64,000 nt of DNA, taken from Rhodoflexus caldus (GTDB taxonomy: Bacteria; Bacteroidota; Bacteroidia; Cytophagales; Thermoflexibacteraceae). The notes beneath the pieces are model-generated. The model searched no databases. It was not told where the DNA came from and was given only the letters and a program-made list of their open reading frames with translations. The position numbers and the translations under genes are program-made. Location: contig NZ_JAJPRF010000015.1 in assembly GCF_021206925.1 (NCBI RefSeq), positions 26,704 through 90,703 on the forward strand, written 5' to 3'. Below are positions 18,240 through 27,322 of this stretch, piece after piece; positions within the stretch are counted from its first letter, which is position 1; every line of letters begins with the position of its first letter.

Positions 18240-19820
18240 ATGGCTTCGCTGACTAAAACTTACGATAATCAAAAACTATTAGGGCAAGTTTATACGCCCC
18301 GTTTTGTGGTAGAAAAAATATTGAATGATATTGGTTTTGATAATCCAAATAGTTTAGGAAAGACAATTTTAGACCCCTCATGTGGGGACGGACGTTTTTT
18401 GGTGGTGGTAGCCGAGAAAATTATTGAACTTTCCCCAAAAGAGAATTTACAAAAGAACTTAGAAAAAATTTACGGCTGGGATATTGATGAACAAGCCATT
18501 GCGTATTGCCTTGAAAATTTGAATGAATTGATAAAACCTTTGGATATACAAGTGAATTGGAACATTCAAGTTTGCAATTCGTTGAAAAAAATTATTGAGT
18601 TTGACACGCAAAAGTTTGATTTTATTATAGGCAATCCGCCCTATATTCGCATACAGCATTTGGAAGAAGCTGAACGAATTTTTTTACAAAATTTTTATAA
18701 ATTTTGTAAAAGTGGTTCTACCGATACCTACATTGCTTTTTATGAATTGTGCAATTTTTTGTTAGAAAAAAATGGAGTTTGCGGACTAATTACACCTAAT
18801 ACATTTTTTTATAGTGAAACTGCCAAGTTTATGCGTGCCTACTTTGCCAATAAACAAAGCATAACAAAAATCACTAATTATGCTGATATTCAATTATTTG
18901 ACAACGCTACTACGTATAGTGCCATTACTATTTTTGGTAGACAATCTAATGAAAGTTTTATTTTTGAACAAGCTAAAAATCCTAAAGAATTTGAAATAAG
19001 GGAGATAAGTTTTGAAGAAATCAAAAATCAAAAAATTTGGCAGTTGAGCACTAATCCAAATGTAGAGCAAGACGGTGTAAAATTGAAAGATATTTGTAAT
19101 ATTCATGTGGGTATTACTACCCTTTGCGATAAAGCCTATATTTTTTCAGTCGAAGAAATTGAAAATGACTCTGATTTTGTATTGGCAAAAACACATTTTA
19201 AAGGTTTGGTAAAGATAGAAAAGGCAATCTTGAAACCCATAATCAAAGCCTCAAAACTAAAAAGCAGTGCAGACGAAATTAATCAGTACATTTTATTTCC
19301 TTACCAAAAAGTGAATGGAAAACACAAAATCATACCCGAAGAAACTCTGAAAGCTGTATACCCTTTGGCATATAGCTATCTTTTAAGTGTAAAAGATGAA
19401 TTGGATAAAAGAGATAATGGGAAACCTAATCCGGTAGCATGGTATGCCTTCGGCAGAAGTCAGGGATTAGATACGAGTTTTGGCAAGAAAATTTTATTTT
19501 CACCAATCAATAATAAGCCCAATTTCATTTTGGTAGAAAATGAAGAAACCACATTTTATTCGGGTTATTGTATCAAATATCAAGGCGACTATGGGTTTTT
19601 GTTAGAGCAACTGAATTCGCAACGATTAGCAGATTTCATTGCAGTTTCAAGCCGCGATTTTCGTGGCGGTTGGAAAGCCTATAATAAAAAAGCCTTGGAA
19701 GAGTTTACAATAATAGGATACCAAGAAAACAAATCAAGTGAGGAACAACTAACAAATGTACCTAATAAAGGCTTATCGGGAAGCGGAGCAAAAGTACTTG
19801 CCTTAAATTTTGGTGCTTAG
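18240..19820 (+). CDS. Type II N6-adenine DNA methyltransferase (Eco57I-like)
   Basis: 526 residues. SAM-binding motif I is ILDPSCGDGRFL (~residues 42-53) and the catalytic motif IV is IIGNPPYIRIQH. An N-terminal GQVYTPRFVVEKI segment is typical of the gamma-type N6-adenine methyltransferases. The C-terminal half should hold the target-recognition domain. It protects host DNA from the endonuclease encoded upstream. AT-rich, like the other two genes of the locus. Confidence 0.9.
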   Translation: MASLTKTYDNQKLLGQVYTPRFVVEKILNDIGFDNPNSLGKTILDPSCGDGRFLVVVAEKIIELSPKENLQKNLEKIYGWDIDEQAIAYCLENLNELIKPLDIQVNWNIQVCNSLKKIIEFDTQKFDFIIGNPPYIRIQHLEEAERIFLQNFYKFCKSGSTDTYIAFYELCNFLLEKNGVCGLITPNTFFYSETAKFMRAYFANKQSITKITNYADIQLFDNATTYSAITIFGRQSNESFIFEQAKNPKEFEIREISFEEIKNQKIWQLSTNPNVEQDGVKLKDICNIHVGITTLCDKAYIFSVEEIENDSDFVLAKTHFKGLVKIEKAILKPIIKASKLKSSADEINQYILFPYQKVNGKHKIIPEETLKAVYPLAYSYLLSVKDELDKRDNGKPNPVAWYAFGRSQGLDTSFGKKILFSPINNKPNFILVENEETTFYSGYCIKYQGDYGFLLEQLNSQRLADFIAVSSRDFRGGWKAYNKKALEEFTIIGYQENKSSEEQLTNVPNKGLSGSGAKVLALNFGA

Positions 19821-19940
19821 CTCTTGTTGATGTAAGGTGCAGCATGTTCAACTACTATCTTTACCCGGCCACACATAAGCGCAAATGGTGCAACCTTTGC
19901 AACAGAATAATAGTTAGTCAATGGAAGGCCGAGTTGTGCC

Positions 19941-19948
19941 TATTTTTG
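19941..19948 (+). promoter_or_regulatory. Possible -7 element of the TPR gene
   Basis: TATTTTTG fits TAnnTTTG, 17 bases before the ATG at 19965. The -33 region is weak. Confidence 0.4.
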
Positions 19949-19964
19949 CAGTAAAATCCGCTTT

Positions 19965-21179
19965 ATGAATCGTATCCTGTTCCGCCTTGCTTCTCTCGTG
20001 GTTATATGCTGCGCATCGCTTGGATGCTCCATCACGGGTGTGCGTGCCCAGCAATTGCCCCATCAGGACAGTGTGGAAATGCTGCTGACCAACATTGCCA
20101 TTCAGGTAGAGTGTACGCAGGCCATCAACGATATGTACAATTTCAAGTTCCGGCAGGCAGAAAGTATTTTCCGTTGGTTGCGGCGTACCTATCCCGAACA
20201 TCCGCTGCCCTACTTTCTGATGGGTTTGAGCCAATGGTGGCGCATCATGCCCAATCCTGACAATACGCAATACGACGACCGTTTTCTGGCTTATTTGGAC
20301 AGTGCCATAGAAAAAGGCGAAAAATTGTTAGACAACGGCAGACCCAAGCAGAAAATAGAAGCAGCTTTCTTTTTGGCTGGTGCATGGGGATTTAAGGGTA
20401 GGCTCTATTCTGACCGCAAACAATGGACAAAGGCCACTTTTGCAGGCAAACGCGCCCTGAAATACATGGAGCTGGCTGCCGACCAGAATGACCTCAGCCC
20501 CGAGCTGCTCTTTGGCGATGGGTTGTATAACTATTATTCCATCTGGGTGCCTGAAAATTACCCCATTTTAAGGCCTGTACTTTGGTTTTTTAAAAAGGGC
20601 GACAAAGCACTGGGTATTGCTCAATTGGAAAAAGTAGTGGCAGAGGCATTCTATACCAAAACAGAGGCCATGAACTTTCTTATGCGCATATACGGCGATG
20701 AGAGTATGCCCGACAAGGCCTTTGAAACTGCCCGCTACCTGCATACAACTTTCCCCGATAATCCGTATTTTCACCGCTACTACGCGCGGCTGCTCTACCA
20801 GCGCGGGCAATTCTACGAACTGGAAAGCGTTGCCAAAAGCATCATAGACAAAATTGACAACGGCGAAACAGGTTATGAGGAGGTCAGCGGGCGCTATGCA
20901 AGTTTCTATCTGGCGCATTTGTACCGCGTTGCCTACCGCGACAAAGCCCGTTCAAAGCAATATTATGAGCGCACGGTAGAGTTTTCCGAAAAGGCTAAAG
21001 CATACGAAGCGGGCTACTATTTGTATGCGCTTTCCGAACTGGCGCAAATGGCAGATGCGGAAAAAAATATTTTACAGGCAAAAAAGTATTATGAAAAAAT
21101 CATAGACCATGCCGAGAAGAAACATCCGACCTACAAAGAAGCCAAAGCCTACTTGCAAAAACACCGCAAAGTAAAATAA
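19965..21179 (+). CDS. Exported tetratricopeptide-repeat protein of unknown function
   Basis: 404 residues with an N-terminal signal sequence (hydrophobic to about residue 28, ending near VRAQ). Helical repeats of TPR type follow from residue ~55 to the end, for example FRQAESIFRWLRRTYPEHPLPYFLMG and ILQAKKYYEKIIDHAEKKHPTYKEA. TPR proteins mediate protein-protein contacts; partner and role are unknown. Base composition is that of the host again. Three bases separate it from moaA. Confidence 0.85.
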   Translation: MNRILFRLASLVVICCASLGCSITGVRAQQLPHQDSVEMLLTNIAIQVECTQAINDMYNFKFRQAESIFRWLRRTYPEHPLPYFLMGLSQWWRIMPNPDNTQYDDRFLAYLDSAIEKGEKLLDNGRPKQKIEAAFFLAGAWGFKGRLYSDRKQWTKATFAGKRALKYMELAADQNDLSPELLFGDGLYNYYSIWVPENYPILRPVLWFFKKGDKALGIAQLEKVVAEAFYTKTEAMNFLMRIYGDESMPDKAFETARYLHTTFPDNPYFHRYYARLLYQRGQFYELESVAKSIIDKIDNGETGYEEVSGRYASFYLAHLYRVAYRDKARSKQYYERTVEFSEKAKAYEAGYYLYALSELAQMADAEKNILQAKKYYEKIIDHAEKKHPTYKEAKAYLQKHRKVK

Positions 21180-21182
21180 GCC

Positions 21183-22187
21183 ATGCAGCCGCCTGTACTA
21201 TACGACAACCACAACCGCCCGATTACCTACGTCAGGCTGGCTGTTACCGACCGCTGCAACTTGCGGTGCTTCTACTGTATGCCTGAGCACGGTATTCAGT
21301 ATCTGCCTAAAAAAGAACTCCTTAGCTACGAGGAAATGCTGCGGCTTGCAGCATTGCTGGCGCGCATGGGCATCAGCAAAGTGCGTATCACGGGCGGTGA
21401 GCCCTTCGTGCGCCGCGACCTGATGCCTTTTTTAGAACGCCTGTCGCAGACTGAAGGCATCCGAAAAATTACGCTGACTACCAACGGCGTATTGACCGCA
21501 CCACACGTGCCGGCATTGGCAAAAATGGGGATTGATTCGGTCAATTTGAGCATAGACAGTTTAGACCGTGCACGATTTGCCCGCATCGCTCGCCGTGATG
21601 AACTGCCGCGTGTGATGGAAACGCTGCACAGCCTGCTGCAACACGGCATCCGAACCAAGCTGAACGCCGTTGTGATGGATGGGCAAAACACGGAAGACAT
21701 TATCCCGCTGGCGACCTTTGCCCGCGACCACGCGGTAGATGTGCGATTCATTGAGGAAATGCCCTTCAACGGCGAAGGCGCTCATGCCCCTGTGCTGGTT
21801 TGGCATCATCGCAAAATTCTGACAACGCTGCAAGAGGCTTTCCCCGACATTGAGAAAATCCCTGACGAGCCTTTCAGCACGTCTATGAACTATCGCATTC
21901 CGGGTTTTCAGGGAAACATCGGGATTATTGCCGCTTTCAGCCGTACTTTTTGCGGCATGTGCAACCGCATCCGCATTACGGCACAGGGTACGCTGAAAAC
22001 CTGCCTTTATGACGATGGCGTACTCAACGTCCGCGACCTGCTGCGCCAATATCCGCACGACGATGCACCCGTAGAAGCAGCCTTGCGCCGAGCTTTCAGC
22101 CAACGCCCCAAAGATGGCTTTGAGGCAGAACGCAACCGCAGCAATCACTTGCCTGTAAGCGAGTCCATGTCCACCATTGGGGGATGA
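21183..22187 (+). CDS. moaA: GTP 3',8-cyclase
   Basis: 334 residues. Radical-SAM enzyme of the first step of molybdopterin synthesis. The N-terminal cluster motif is in DRCNLRCFYCMP, the C-terminal cluster in RTFCGMCNRIRIT...LKTCLY, and the protein ends in the conserved Gly-Gly tail (MSTIGG) needed for activity. Complete. No other moa or moe genes are in the window. It follows the TPR gene by three bases and precedes a methyltransferase gene by 18, so the second restriction system may be read from the same promoter. Confidence 0.96.
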   Translation: MQPPVLYDNHNRPITYVRLAVTDRCNLRCFYCMPEHGIQYLPKKELLSYEEMLRLAALLARMGISKVRITGGEPFVRRDLMPFLERLSQTEGIRKITLTTNGVLTAPHVPALAKMGIDSVNLSIDSLDRARFARIARRDELPRVMETLHSLLQHGIRTKLNAVVMDGQNTEDIIPLATFARDHAVDVRFIEEMPFNGEGAHAPVLVWHHRKILTTLQEAFPDIEKIPDEPFSTSMNYRIPGFQGNIGIIAAFSRTFCGMCNRIRITAQGTLKTCLYDDGVLNVRDLLRQYPHDDAPVEAALRRAFSQRPKDGFEAERNRSNHLPVSESMSTIGG

Positions 22188-22205
22188 AATCAAATAACAA
22201 CTAAA

Positions 22206-23819
22206 ATGGAAGCAGAAATATTATCGGCACAAAGCCGAAAAAATAAGTTTGGACAATATTTTACACCTGAAGCAGTTGCCGAATTTATGATAGATATGGC
22301 GCATATAACGCCGACATCTAAAATTTTAGAGCCTTCATGCGGTGAGGGTGTCTTTCTCAAATTATTACAGGAGAAAGGCTTTCAGGATATAACAGCTTAT
22401 GAAATAGATAAGGATTTAGCTACAGAATTTCCTTTTGTCAATTATGAAAGTTTTGTTGCAGCAAAGATTAGCGAAAAGTTTGACTTAATTATAGGGAATC
22501 CGCCTTATATCCGATGGAAAAATTTGGAAGAAGAGCTGAAAGCAGAGCTTGCAGTAAATCCGCTTTGGAACCGATATTTTAATTCACTCTGCGATTATCT
22601 GTATATTTTCATACTCAAATCAATTGAATTGCTGAATGAAAACGGACAACTGATATTTATTTGTCCTGAATATTGGATGAATACGACACATTCCGTTTCT
22701 CTGCGAAATTATATGATTCAAAATGGCTGTTTTGAAGAAATATATCATTTTAATGAAACCCCGATTTTTGATAAAGTTACCGTATCGGTTGTAATTTTCA
22801 AGTTTGTAAAAACAAAGAAAAAAGACAAAAAAATTAAAGTAACAAAATTTTATGCCAACCGAAAACTAACCAAGGAAACACTGGAAAATTTAAAGAAAAA
22901 AAATAGTATTGAAGATGCTGTTTATTTAGAAATTTCACAATTTAAAATTAATGAACGTTGGCTATTGGCAACAGACGAAGTAAAAAACGAACTGCAAAAG
23001 ATAGAAACTGCCTGCCGAAAGCCGCCTATGAATCTGTCATTGAGTTTATTTGAAAGCGAAAAACCGGTATATTATACAATCGGTGAATTTTGTGATATTG
23101 GCAATGGATTGGTAAGCGGCTTGGATAAAGCATTTCAAATAAGTGAGCATATAGATGAGTGCCATTTTACGAAGTATGAAAAGGCTGCTACAATTCATGT
23201 AGTGAAGGCAAAAGATTTGAAGCCTTTCTATGCAAACAAAACAACAAAGTATATATTTGTTGGAGATATTGCTTCGGAAGATAAATTACAGGAGCTTTAC
23301 CCTAATTTCTATTCTCATTTACAACCGTATAAGATTGATTTAACAAAACGTTATCAATATAATCGTAAAATCAATTATTGGGAATGGGTTTTTCTGCGAA
23401 ATATTAGTCTGTTTAATAGACCCGAAAAACGCATCTTTGTACCTTGCAAAGAACGTATTTCCAACAAAAATCACTTTCGCTTTGCATTAGTCAATGAGGG
23501 TGTTTTTCCTACACAGGATGTTACGGCGATTTTCAAAAAAACGACTACTCAGGAAAGCGTAGAATATATTCTGGCTTATCTGAATCATCCTGCCATATTT
23601 AACTGGCTGAAATACAATGGAATCATCAAGGGCAATATTGTAGAGTTTTCAGAAAAGCCTATTGCAAGTATTCCATTTAGGAAAATTAATTGGCATGATT
23701 CCCGCGAAGTTCAACTGCATGAAAAGATAACTTCTCTTACACAGAACTTTTTATCTGAAAGAAATCATGGCTTGCTGAAAGAAATTAATAATTTGTTTAT
23801 CCAACTTCTGGATATATGA
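22206..23819 (+). CDS. Type II N6-adenine DNA methyltransferase, partner of the HincII-like enzyme
   Basis: 537 residues. N-terminal FGQYFTPEAVAEFMI, SAM motif ILEPSCGEGVFLKLL and catalytic IIGNPPYIRWKN identify a gamma-type N6-adenine methyltransferase; the C-terminal half should recognise the target. Because the next gene encodes a HincII homologue, it is expected to methylate the adenine in GTYRAC. Its stop overlaps the endonuclease ATG by four bases. AT-rich compared with moaA. Confidence 0.92.
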   Translation: MEAEILSAQSRKNKFGQYFTPEAVAEFMIDMAHITPTSKILEPSCGEGVFLKLLQEKGFQDITAYEIDKDLATEFPFVNYESFVAAKISEKFDLIIGNPPYIRWKNLEEELKAELAVNPLWNRYFNSLCDYLYIFILKSIELLNENGQLIFICPEYWMNTTHSVSLRNYMIQNGCFEEIYHFNETPIFDKVTVSVVIFKFVKTKKKDKKIKVTKFYANRKLTKETLENLKKKNSIEDAVYLEISQFKINERWLLATDEVKNELQKIETACRKPPMNLSLSLFESEKPVYYTIGEFCDIGNGLVSGLDKAFQISEHIDECHFTKYEKAATIHVVKAKDLKPFYANKTTKYIFVGDIASEDKLQELYPNFYSHLQPYKIDLTKRYQYNRKINYWEWVFLRNISLFNRPEKRIFVPCKERISNKNHFRFALVNEGVFPTQDVTAIFKKTTTQESVEYILAYLNHPAIFNWLKYNGIIKGNIVEFSEKPIASIPFRKINWHDSREVQLHEKITSLTQNFLSERNHGLLKEINNLFIQLLDI

Positions 23820-24580
23820 AAGTTCGCTACACTGAATTAGCTGAAAAGTTGAGAGGTATATCTATACCCAAACCTCTGTCGGGAAATATAGCAGGACATG
23901 CAGCAGGTGAACCTTTTGATAAGCATGTTTATCATATGATTAAAGAGCAACTGCCTGCAAATACATTCAGGCAATATGAATACCTGAATGACTTATTCAG
24001 AAAAAATCCTGCAACAATTGGTTATGAAGCAAGGCAAGCTTTATTTGATTCGCCAACAGTTATGTTTTTACTGAGCCGCGGTAAAAACGCTACCGATAAG
24101 TGGAGTGTTGAAAATCCTTTTGACGAAAAACAAAATGACACGGCAGATATTCTGGTGGTAAAAGACGGATTTTATGAAATTATTGATGTAAAAACTCGCA
24201 ACATATCAAAATCTGCCCAGCCGCCTAATATTATTTCAGCTTTTAAGTTGGCACAATTTTGTGGTAAAATGATTGACAATCAAGAGTTTGATAACTTTAC
24301 CATCAATTATATTGAAATAGACTGGGAACTTGAAAATGAACAATTGGTTTGTCGGGATGTTCACTTTGCCTGTCTGTTCAAGACCTTACCTGATACGCTT
24401 TACATCAACTGGGCAGCAGCTATGCAAATACAATTTCATGTATCCGATTTAGAGCAAAACTTTGAAGGGTCTATGGAAGAATGGGCGCGAGCTTATTTAA
24501 AACATTTTGTTAATCAGGCCAATAAACGGGCTGCCGATATGATTGAGCGGTTTGTAAAACCTTTTGAGAAATACCTGTAA
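23816..24580 (+). CDS. HincII/HindII-like type II restriction endonuclease
   Basis: 254 residues, close to the 258 of HincII as I remember it, with long recognisable stretches: SGNIAGHAAGEPF, FRQYEYLNDLFRKNPATIG, EEWARAYLKHFV. The nuclease core is NDTADILVV (Asp111), IIDVKTRN (Asp124, Lys126), matching HincII Asp114/Asp127/Lys129. Gln135 matches Gln138, which intercalates into the DNA. Pro136 replaces HincII Ala139. Predicted cut site is GTYRAC, blunt. The assignment rests on remembered sequence, not on a search. Confidence 0.88.
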   Translation: MKVRYTELAEKLRGISIPKPLSGNIAGHAAGEPFDKHVYHMIKEQLPANTFRQYEYLNDLFRKNPATIGYEARQALFDSPTVMFLLSRGKNATDKWSVENPFDEKQNDTADILVVKDGFYEIIDVKTRNISKSAQPPNIISAFKLAQFCGKMIDNQEFDNFTINYIEIDWELENEQLVCRDVHFACLFKTLPDTLYINWAAAMQIQFHVSDLEQNFEGSMEEWARAYLKHFVNQANKRAADMIERFVKPFEKYL

Positions 24581-24591
24581 TATTAGTGCTA

Positions 24592-26022
24592 ATGAAAATA
24601 GTTTTATTATTATGGGGTGTTTGTTTACAACTATCCGCCGCAGCGCAAATTCCCGATAGCGTGCTGACAGAGCCGCGTCGCCATGCCGAATGGTGGTTGC
24701 AGCGTTTTCCGACGGTGGACTTGCCACGTGATACTTTGCACGGCATTTTGCCCCATGCTGTTTTTGGCTATGAGGCAGGCACAATCAACTGGCAGCCTTT
24801 GCAATTGCCTAAACAGGTGTACCGCATCACGGGAGTAGATATTGTGTTCAGCCTGTATCCCAAAGACATCCGCAAGTGGGATATTAACTACTATGAGCTA
24901 CTTGCAGCAAGGATTAAGTCGGTGTTGCAGCGTTTTCCGAAGTTGAACCGCCCTAATGTACAGTGGCGAGCCGTGCGACAAACGGCAGCCAATAACCGCA
25001 CACAAGCAGCGGCATTGTTCCACGGTGTGGTTTTTCATGTGGAACTGAAACCACCCGACACTTCGCATTTGGCATGGGAACGGGCTGAGGCAGTCCTGCA
25101 AAGGCAACAGCTGCGCGACCGTATCTCCCGATTCTATCGCCGCCCTGACTATACGGAAACAGTCGTCCGCGACTTCTTCAGCGAACATGAACGGCTTGCA
25201 GGCAGCGTTATTGTGATGGATTGGACGGGTAGTATGTATCCCTACGGCATAGATGTGATTTTGCAACAATTTTTTGCCAAAGAAGAGGAAAGCGCCACTG
25301 CTTTTGTATTTTTCAATGACGGCGGCAATGCGCCTCCCGCAAGTAAAAAGATAGGCAAAACGGGCGGCATTTACCACGCTAACCCCCGCGATATGGAAGA
25401 GGTGTATCGCATGATGCGCAAAGTAGCAGAGGACGGCAATGGTGTAGATACCCCCGAAAATGATATAGAGGCACTGATAGCTGCCGAGCAAAAATACCCT
25501 TCGGCAGCCCGCCGCTATCTCATTGCCGATAACCGTTCGCCCGTGCGCGACCTGCGCCTGATGACGCAACTCACCCAACCCGTAGATGTGATTTTGTGCA
25601 ACACTAATTTTAACTTGTTTGGTAAAAAATTTCGGCTAATCAATTCCGACTATGTGCGGCTGACTGCTGCCAATGGCGGCCATCTTTATGCAGACGGCAT
25701 ACCTGAACCTCTCAGCGCCGACTGGGAAAAACTGCCGCGCCTGACAGTAGAACGACATTCTTTTTATGTCATCGGGGAAGATTTCAACCTGCAAATTCCG
25801 CAGAGCATCACCCTGTTGTTTGACCAAAATGGTATCACAGTTTCGCAGCGCGATATTGATTTTCAACCGCAGGAAATAAGTAAAATGATTGGCTTCAACG
25901 AGGAAAACTTCCCCGATATTATCAAACTCAACGAACTGCTGACCGAAAAAGGGAAGCGAAAACCAAGTAAAAAAGCACTGCAACACGCCGACAAGATGCA
26001 GACAAAGAAAAAGGCACAGTGA
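24592..26022 (+). CDS. Secreted protein with von Willebrand A-like domain
   Basis: 476 residues with a signal peptide (cleavage near SAAAQ). A vWA-like domain starts at about residue 205 with VIVMDWTGSMYPYG, a MIDAS-type metal motif in which Thr replaces the first Ser, followed by an acidic DTPENDIEAL segment and RRYLIADNRSPVRD. The N-terminal 200 residues are unlike anything I recognise, and the C-terminus is basic (KGKRKPSKKAL). Host-like base composition. The ATG at 24592 gives a good signal; a GTG at 24586 is the alternative. Confidence 0.75.
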   Translation: MKIVLLLWGVCLQLSAAAQIPDSVLTEPRRHAEWWLQRFPTVDLPRDTLHGILPHAVFGYEAGTINWQPLQLPKQVYRITGVDIVFSLYPKDIRKWDINYYELLAARIKSVLQRFPKLNRPNVQWRAVRQTAANNRTQAAALFHGVVFHVELKPPDTSHLAWERAEAVLQRQQLRDRISRFYRRPDYTETVVRDFFSEHERLAGSVIVMDWTGSMYPYGIDVILQQFFAKEEESATAFVFFNDGGNAPPASKKIGKTGGIYHANPRDMEEVYRMMRKVAEDGNGVDTPENDIEALIAAEQKYPSAARRYLIADNRSPVRDLRLMTQLTQPVDVILCNTNFNLFGKKFRLINSDYVRLTAANGGHLYADGIPEPLSADWEKLPRLTVERHSFYVIGEDFNLQIPQSITLLFDQNGITVSQRDIDFQPQEISKMIGFNEENFPDIIKLNELLTEKGKRKPSKKALQHADKMQTKKKAQ

Positions 26023-26030
26023 AAAAGCAA

Positions 26031-26657
26031 TCAATACGAAATGTCGTCTTCTACTTCCAGCACTTCCAGAATGGCAGCGATTTCGTCAAAATCTTTCAGG
26101 CCGGGCTTAATTTCAAATCCGCCTTGCAGTGCGATTCCGTAGGGCTGGATAGCTGCCAGTTGTTCACTGACCGCCTCAGCCTGAAACGGCAAACCAAGTA
26201 CCACACGGTATTTTTCGCAGATGGCGTGCAGCGCTGTTCGTATTTCGGCAGTATTGGGATTTAGGTTGCCCTCTAACAGGAAAAACACTGCGGAATTTTG
26301 GCAATCGGCCATTACGGCAGCAGCATTTTGCAGGTCTGCAACCGTATCAACGGTCAAGCGCAAAATGAGTGGCAAGCCATAGCTGCTTAATGAGTGCAGT
26401 TTTTTGGGCGCATCGGTTTGCAGGTAGTGCAGCGGATAATCAGCAATATTTTCCGGTAAATCCCGAGTGCCCAATTCGCCGATAAATTCTACACCGGCGA
26501 GCCAACCTGCTATTTCGGTTACTTTGGCCGGCGGCAGGTAAGCTGCTGCAGCCTCATCTAAGCAAAAACCCACCCATTGTACGCCCATGCCCGCGCAGTA
26601 GCGTGCATCGCTTAGGTTATTTACACCGCTTATTTTGACAGGTAGTCGCAATCCCAT
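26031..26657 (-). CDS. TrpF-like (beta/alpha)8 protein, probably not a phosphoribosylanthranilate isomerase
   Basis: 208 residues, the length of TrpF. The first strand VKISGVNNLSDARYCAGMGVQWVGF and the last segment GFEIKPGLKDFDEI follow the TrpF pattern. However, the catalytic Cys of KICG is Ser here, and I cannot find the QLHG, GGTG or LAGGL motifs or the catalytic Asp. It looks like a paralogue kept for another job. It converges with the vWA gene, 8 bases apart, and no trp genes are nearby. Confidence 0.7.
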   Translation of the reverse strand: MGLRLPVKISGVNNLSDARYCAGMGVQWVGFCLDEAAAAYLPPAKVTEIAGWLAGVEFIGELGTRDLPENIADYPLHYLQTDAPKKLHSLSSYGLPLILRLTVDTVADLQNAAAVMADCQNSAVFFLLEGNLNPNTAEIRTALHAICEKYRVVLGLPFQAEAVSEQLAAIQPYGIALQGGFEIKPGLKDFDEIAAILEVLEVEDDISY

Positions 26658-26711
26658 ACCGCTGATAAGTTAAATTTCCGCAAAGTTGCCTCTTCCAAGC
26701 ATTGGATTCTA

Positions 26712-26719
26712 TAATTTTG
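26712..26719 (+). promoter_or_regulatory. Probable -7 element of the lipoprotein gene
   Basis: TAATTTTG fits TAnnTTTG. Transcription would begin near 26726, which rules out starts further upstream and favours the TTG at 26738. Confidence 0.5.
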
Positions 26720-26737
26720 CAAAAAAAAATCCTTGCC

Positions 26738-27289
26738 TTGAAGCGGTTAATTGCCATTTTATTTTGTCTTTCGCTCCTTGCGGAAGGGTGTATGCCTTCG
26801 GCTAATCATTCACAAGAGGGCAGGCAGACTATGTATTTTTCCGTTGCAGCGGCAATAGACCAACAGGCGGAGTTGCTGACTTCGCGCCGTGCCAAAAGCC
26901 TGAAAATTTTGCAGGCAGGCAATGCAAAGCCCGATACACTTGCGCCGCAGGCAGCAGACTGGCCGCAGGAGTTGCAATTGTTCAAAGAGGCAGACATTAA
27001 CAAGCCCGCATGGGCAGGGGAATACGAAGTGCGTAAAACTGCCGAAAAAATTACGTATACAGCCAAAAAAAATTCGCAACCCGTGCAGTTGTTAGTCATT
27101 TCCGGTACGCCTGAAAACCCCGACTACATAGAGGCATATTTGTCGCAAGCCAATCTTTTGTACCATACCGGCAAGCATCTGCAAATGCATTTTAAAGACG
27201 GCGTGTTGTCGGCCTATCGGATGGAGGGCTACCAAAAAACCTTTTTTTCCGATACCACCCGCTACTTGCTGGCAGCTACTGTTCATTAA
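26738..27289 (+). CDS. Lipoprotein of unknown function, TTG start
   Basis: 183 residues. From the TTG at 26738 the product begins KRLIAILFCLSLLAEGC after the initiator, a compact lipoprotein signal with the Cys at about residue 17. The frame extends to 26702, but no ATG lies anywhere before the signal, and the -7 box at 26712-26719 falls inside the extension. The mature part has no recognised domain; it ends with an LQMHFKDGVLSAYRMEGYQ region like a small beta-rich fold. Followed by ribH after 33 bases. Confidence 0.65.
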   Translation: MKRLIAILFCLSLLAEGCMPSANHSQEGRQTMYFSVAAAIDQQAELLTSRRAKSLKILQAGNAKPDTLAPQAADWPQELQLFKEADINKPAWAGEYEVRKTAEKITYTAKKNSQPVQLLVISGTPENPDYIEAYLSQANLLYHTGKHLQMHFKDGVLSAYRMEGYQKTFFSDTTRYLLAATVH

Positions 27290-27322
27290 ACTTTCATCAC
27301 TTCAATCCATCTAATCTGTATT

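Noticed and set aside
21183..22187. moaA as a truncated or defence-associated radical-SAM (viperin-like) gene
   Set aside because: Both Fe-S cluster motifs and the C-terminal Gly-Gly tail are present, so it is an ordinary MoaA despite its place between restriction systems.
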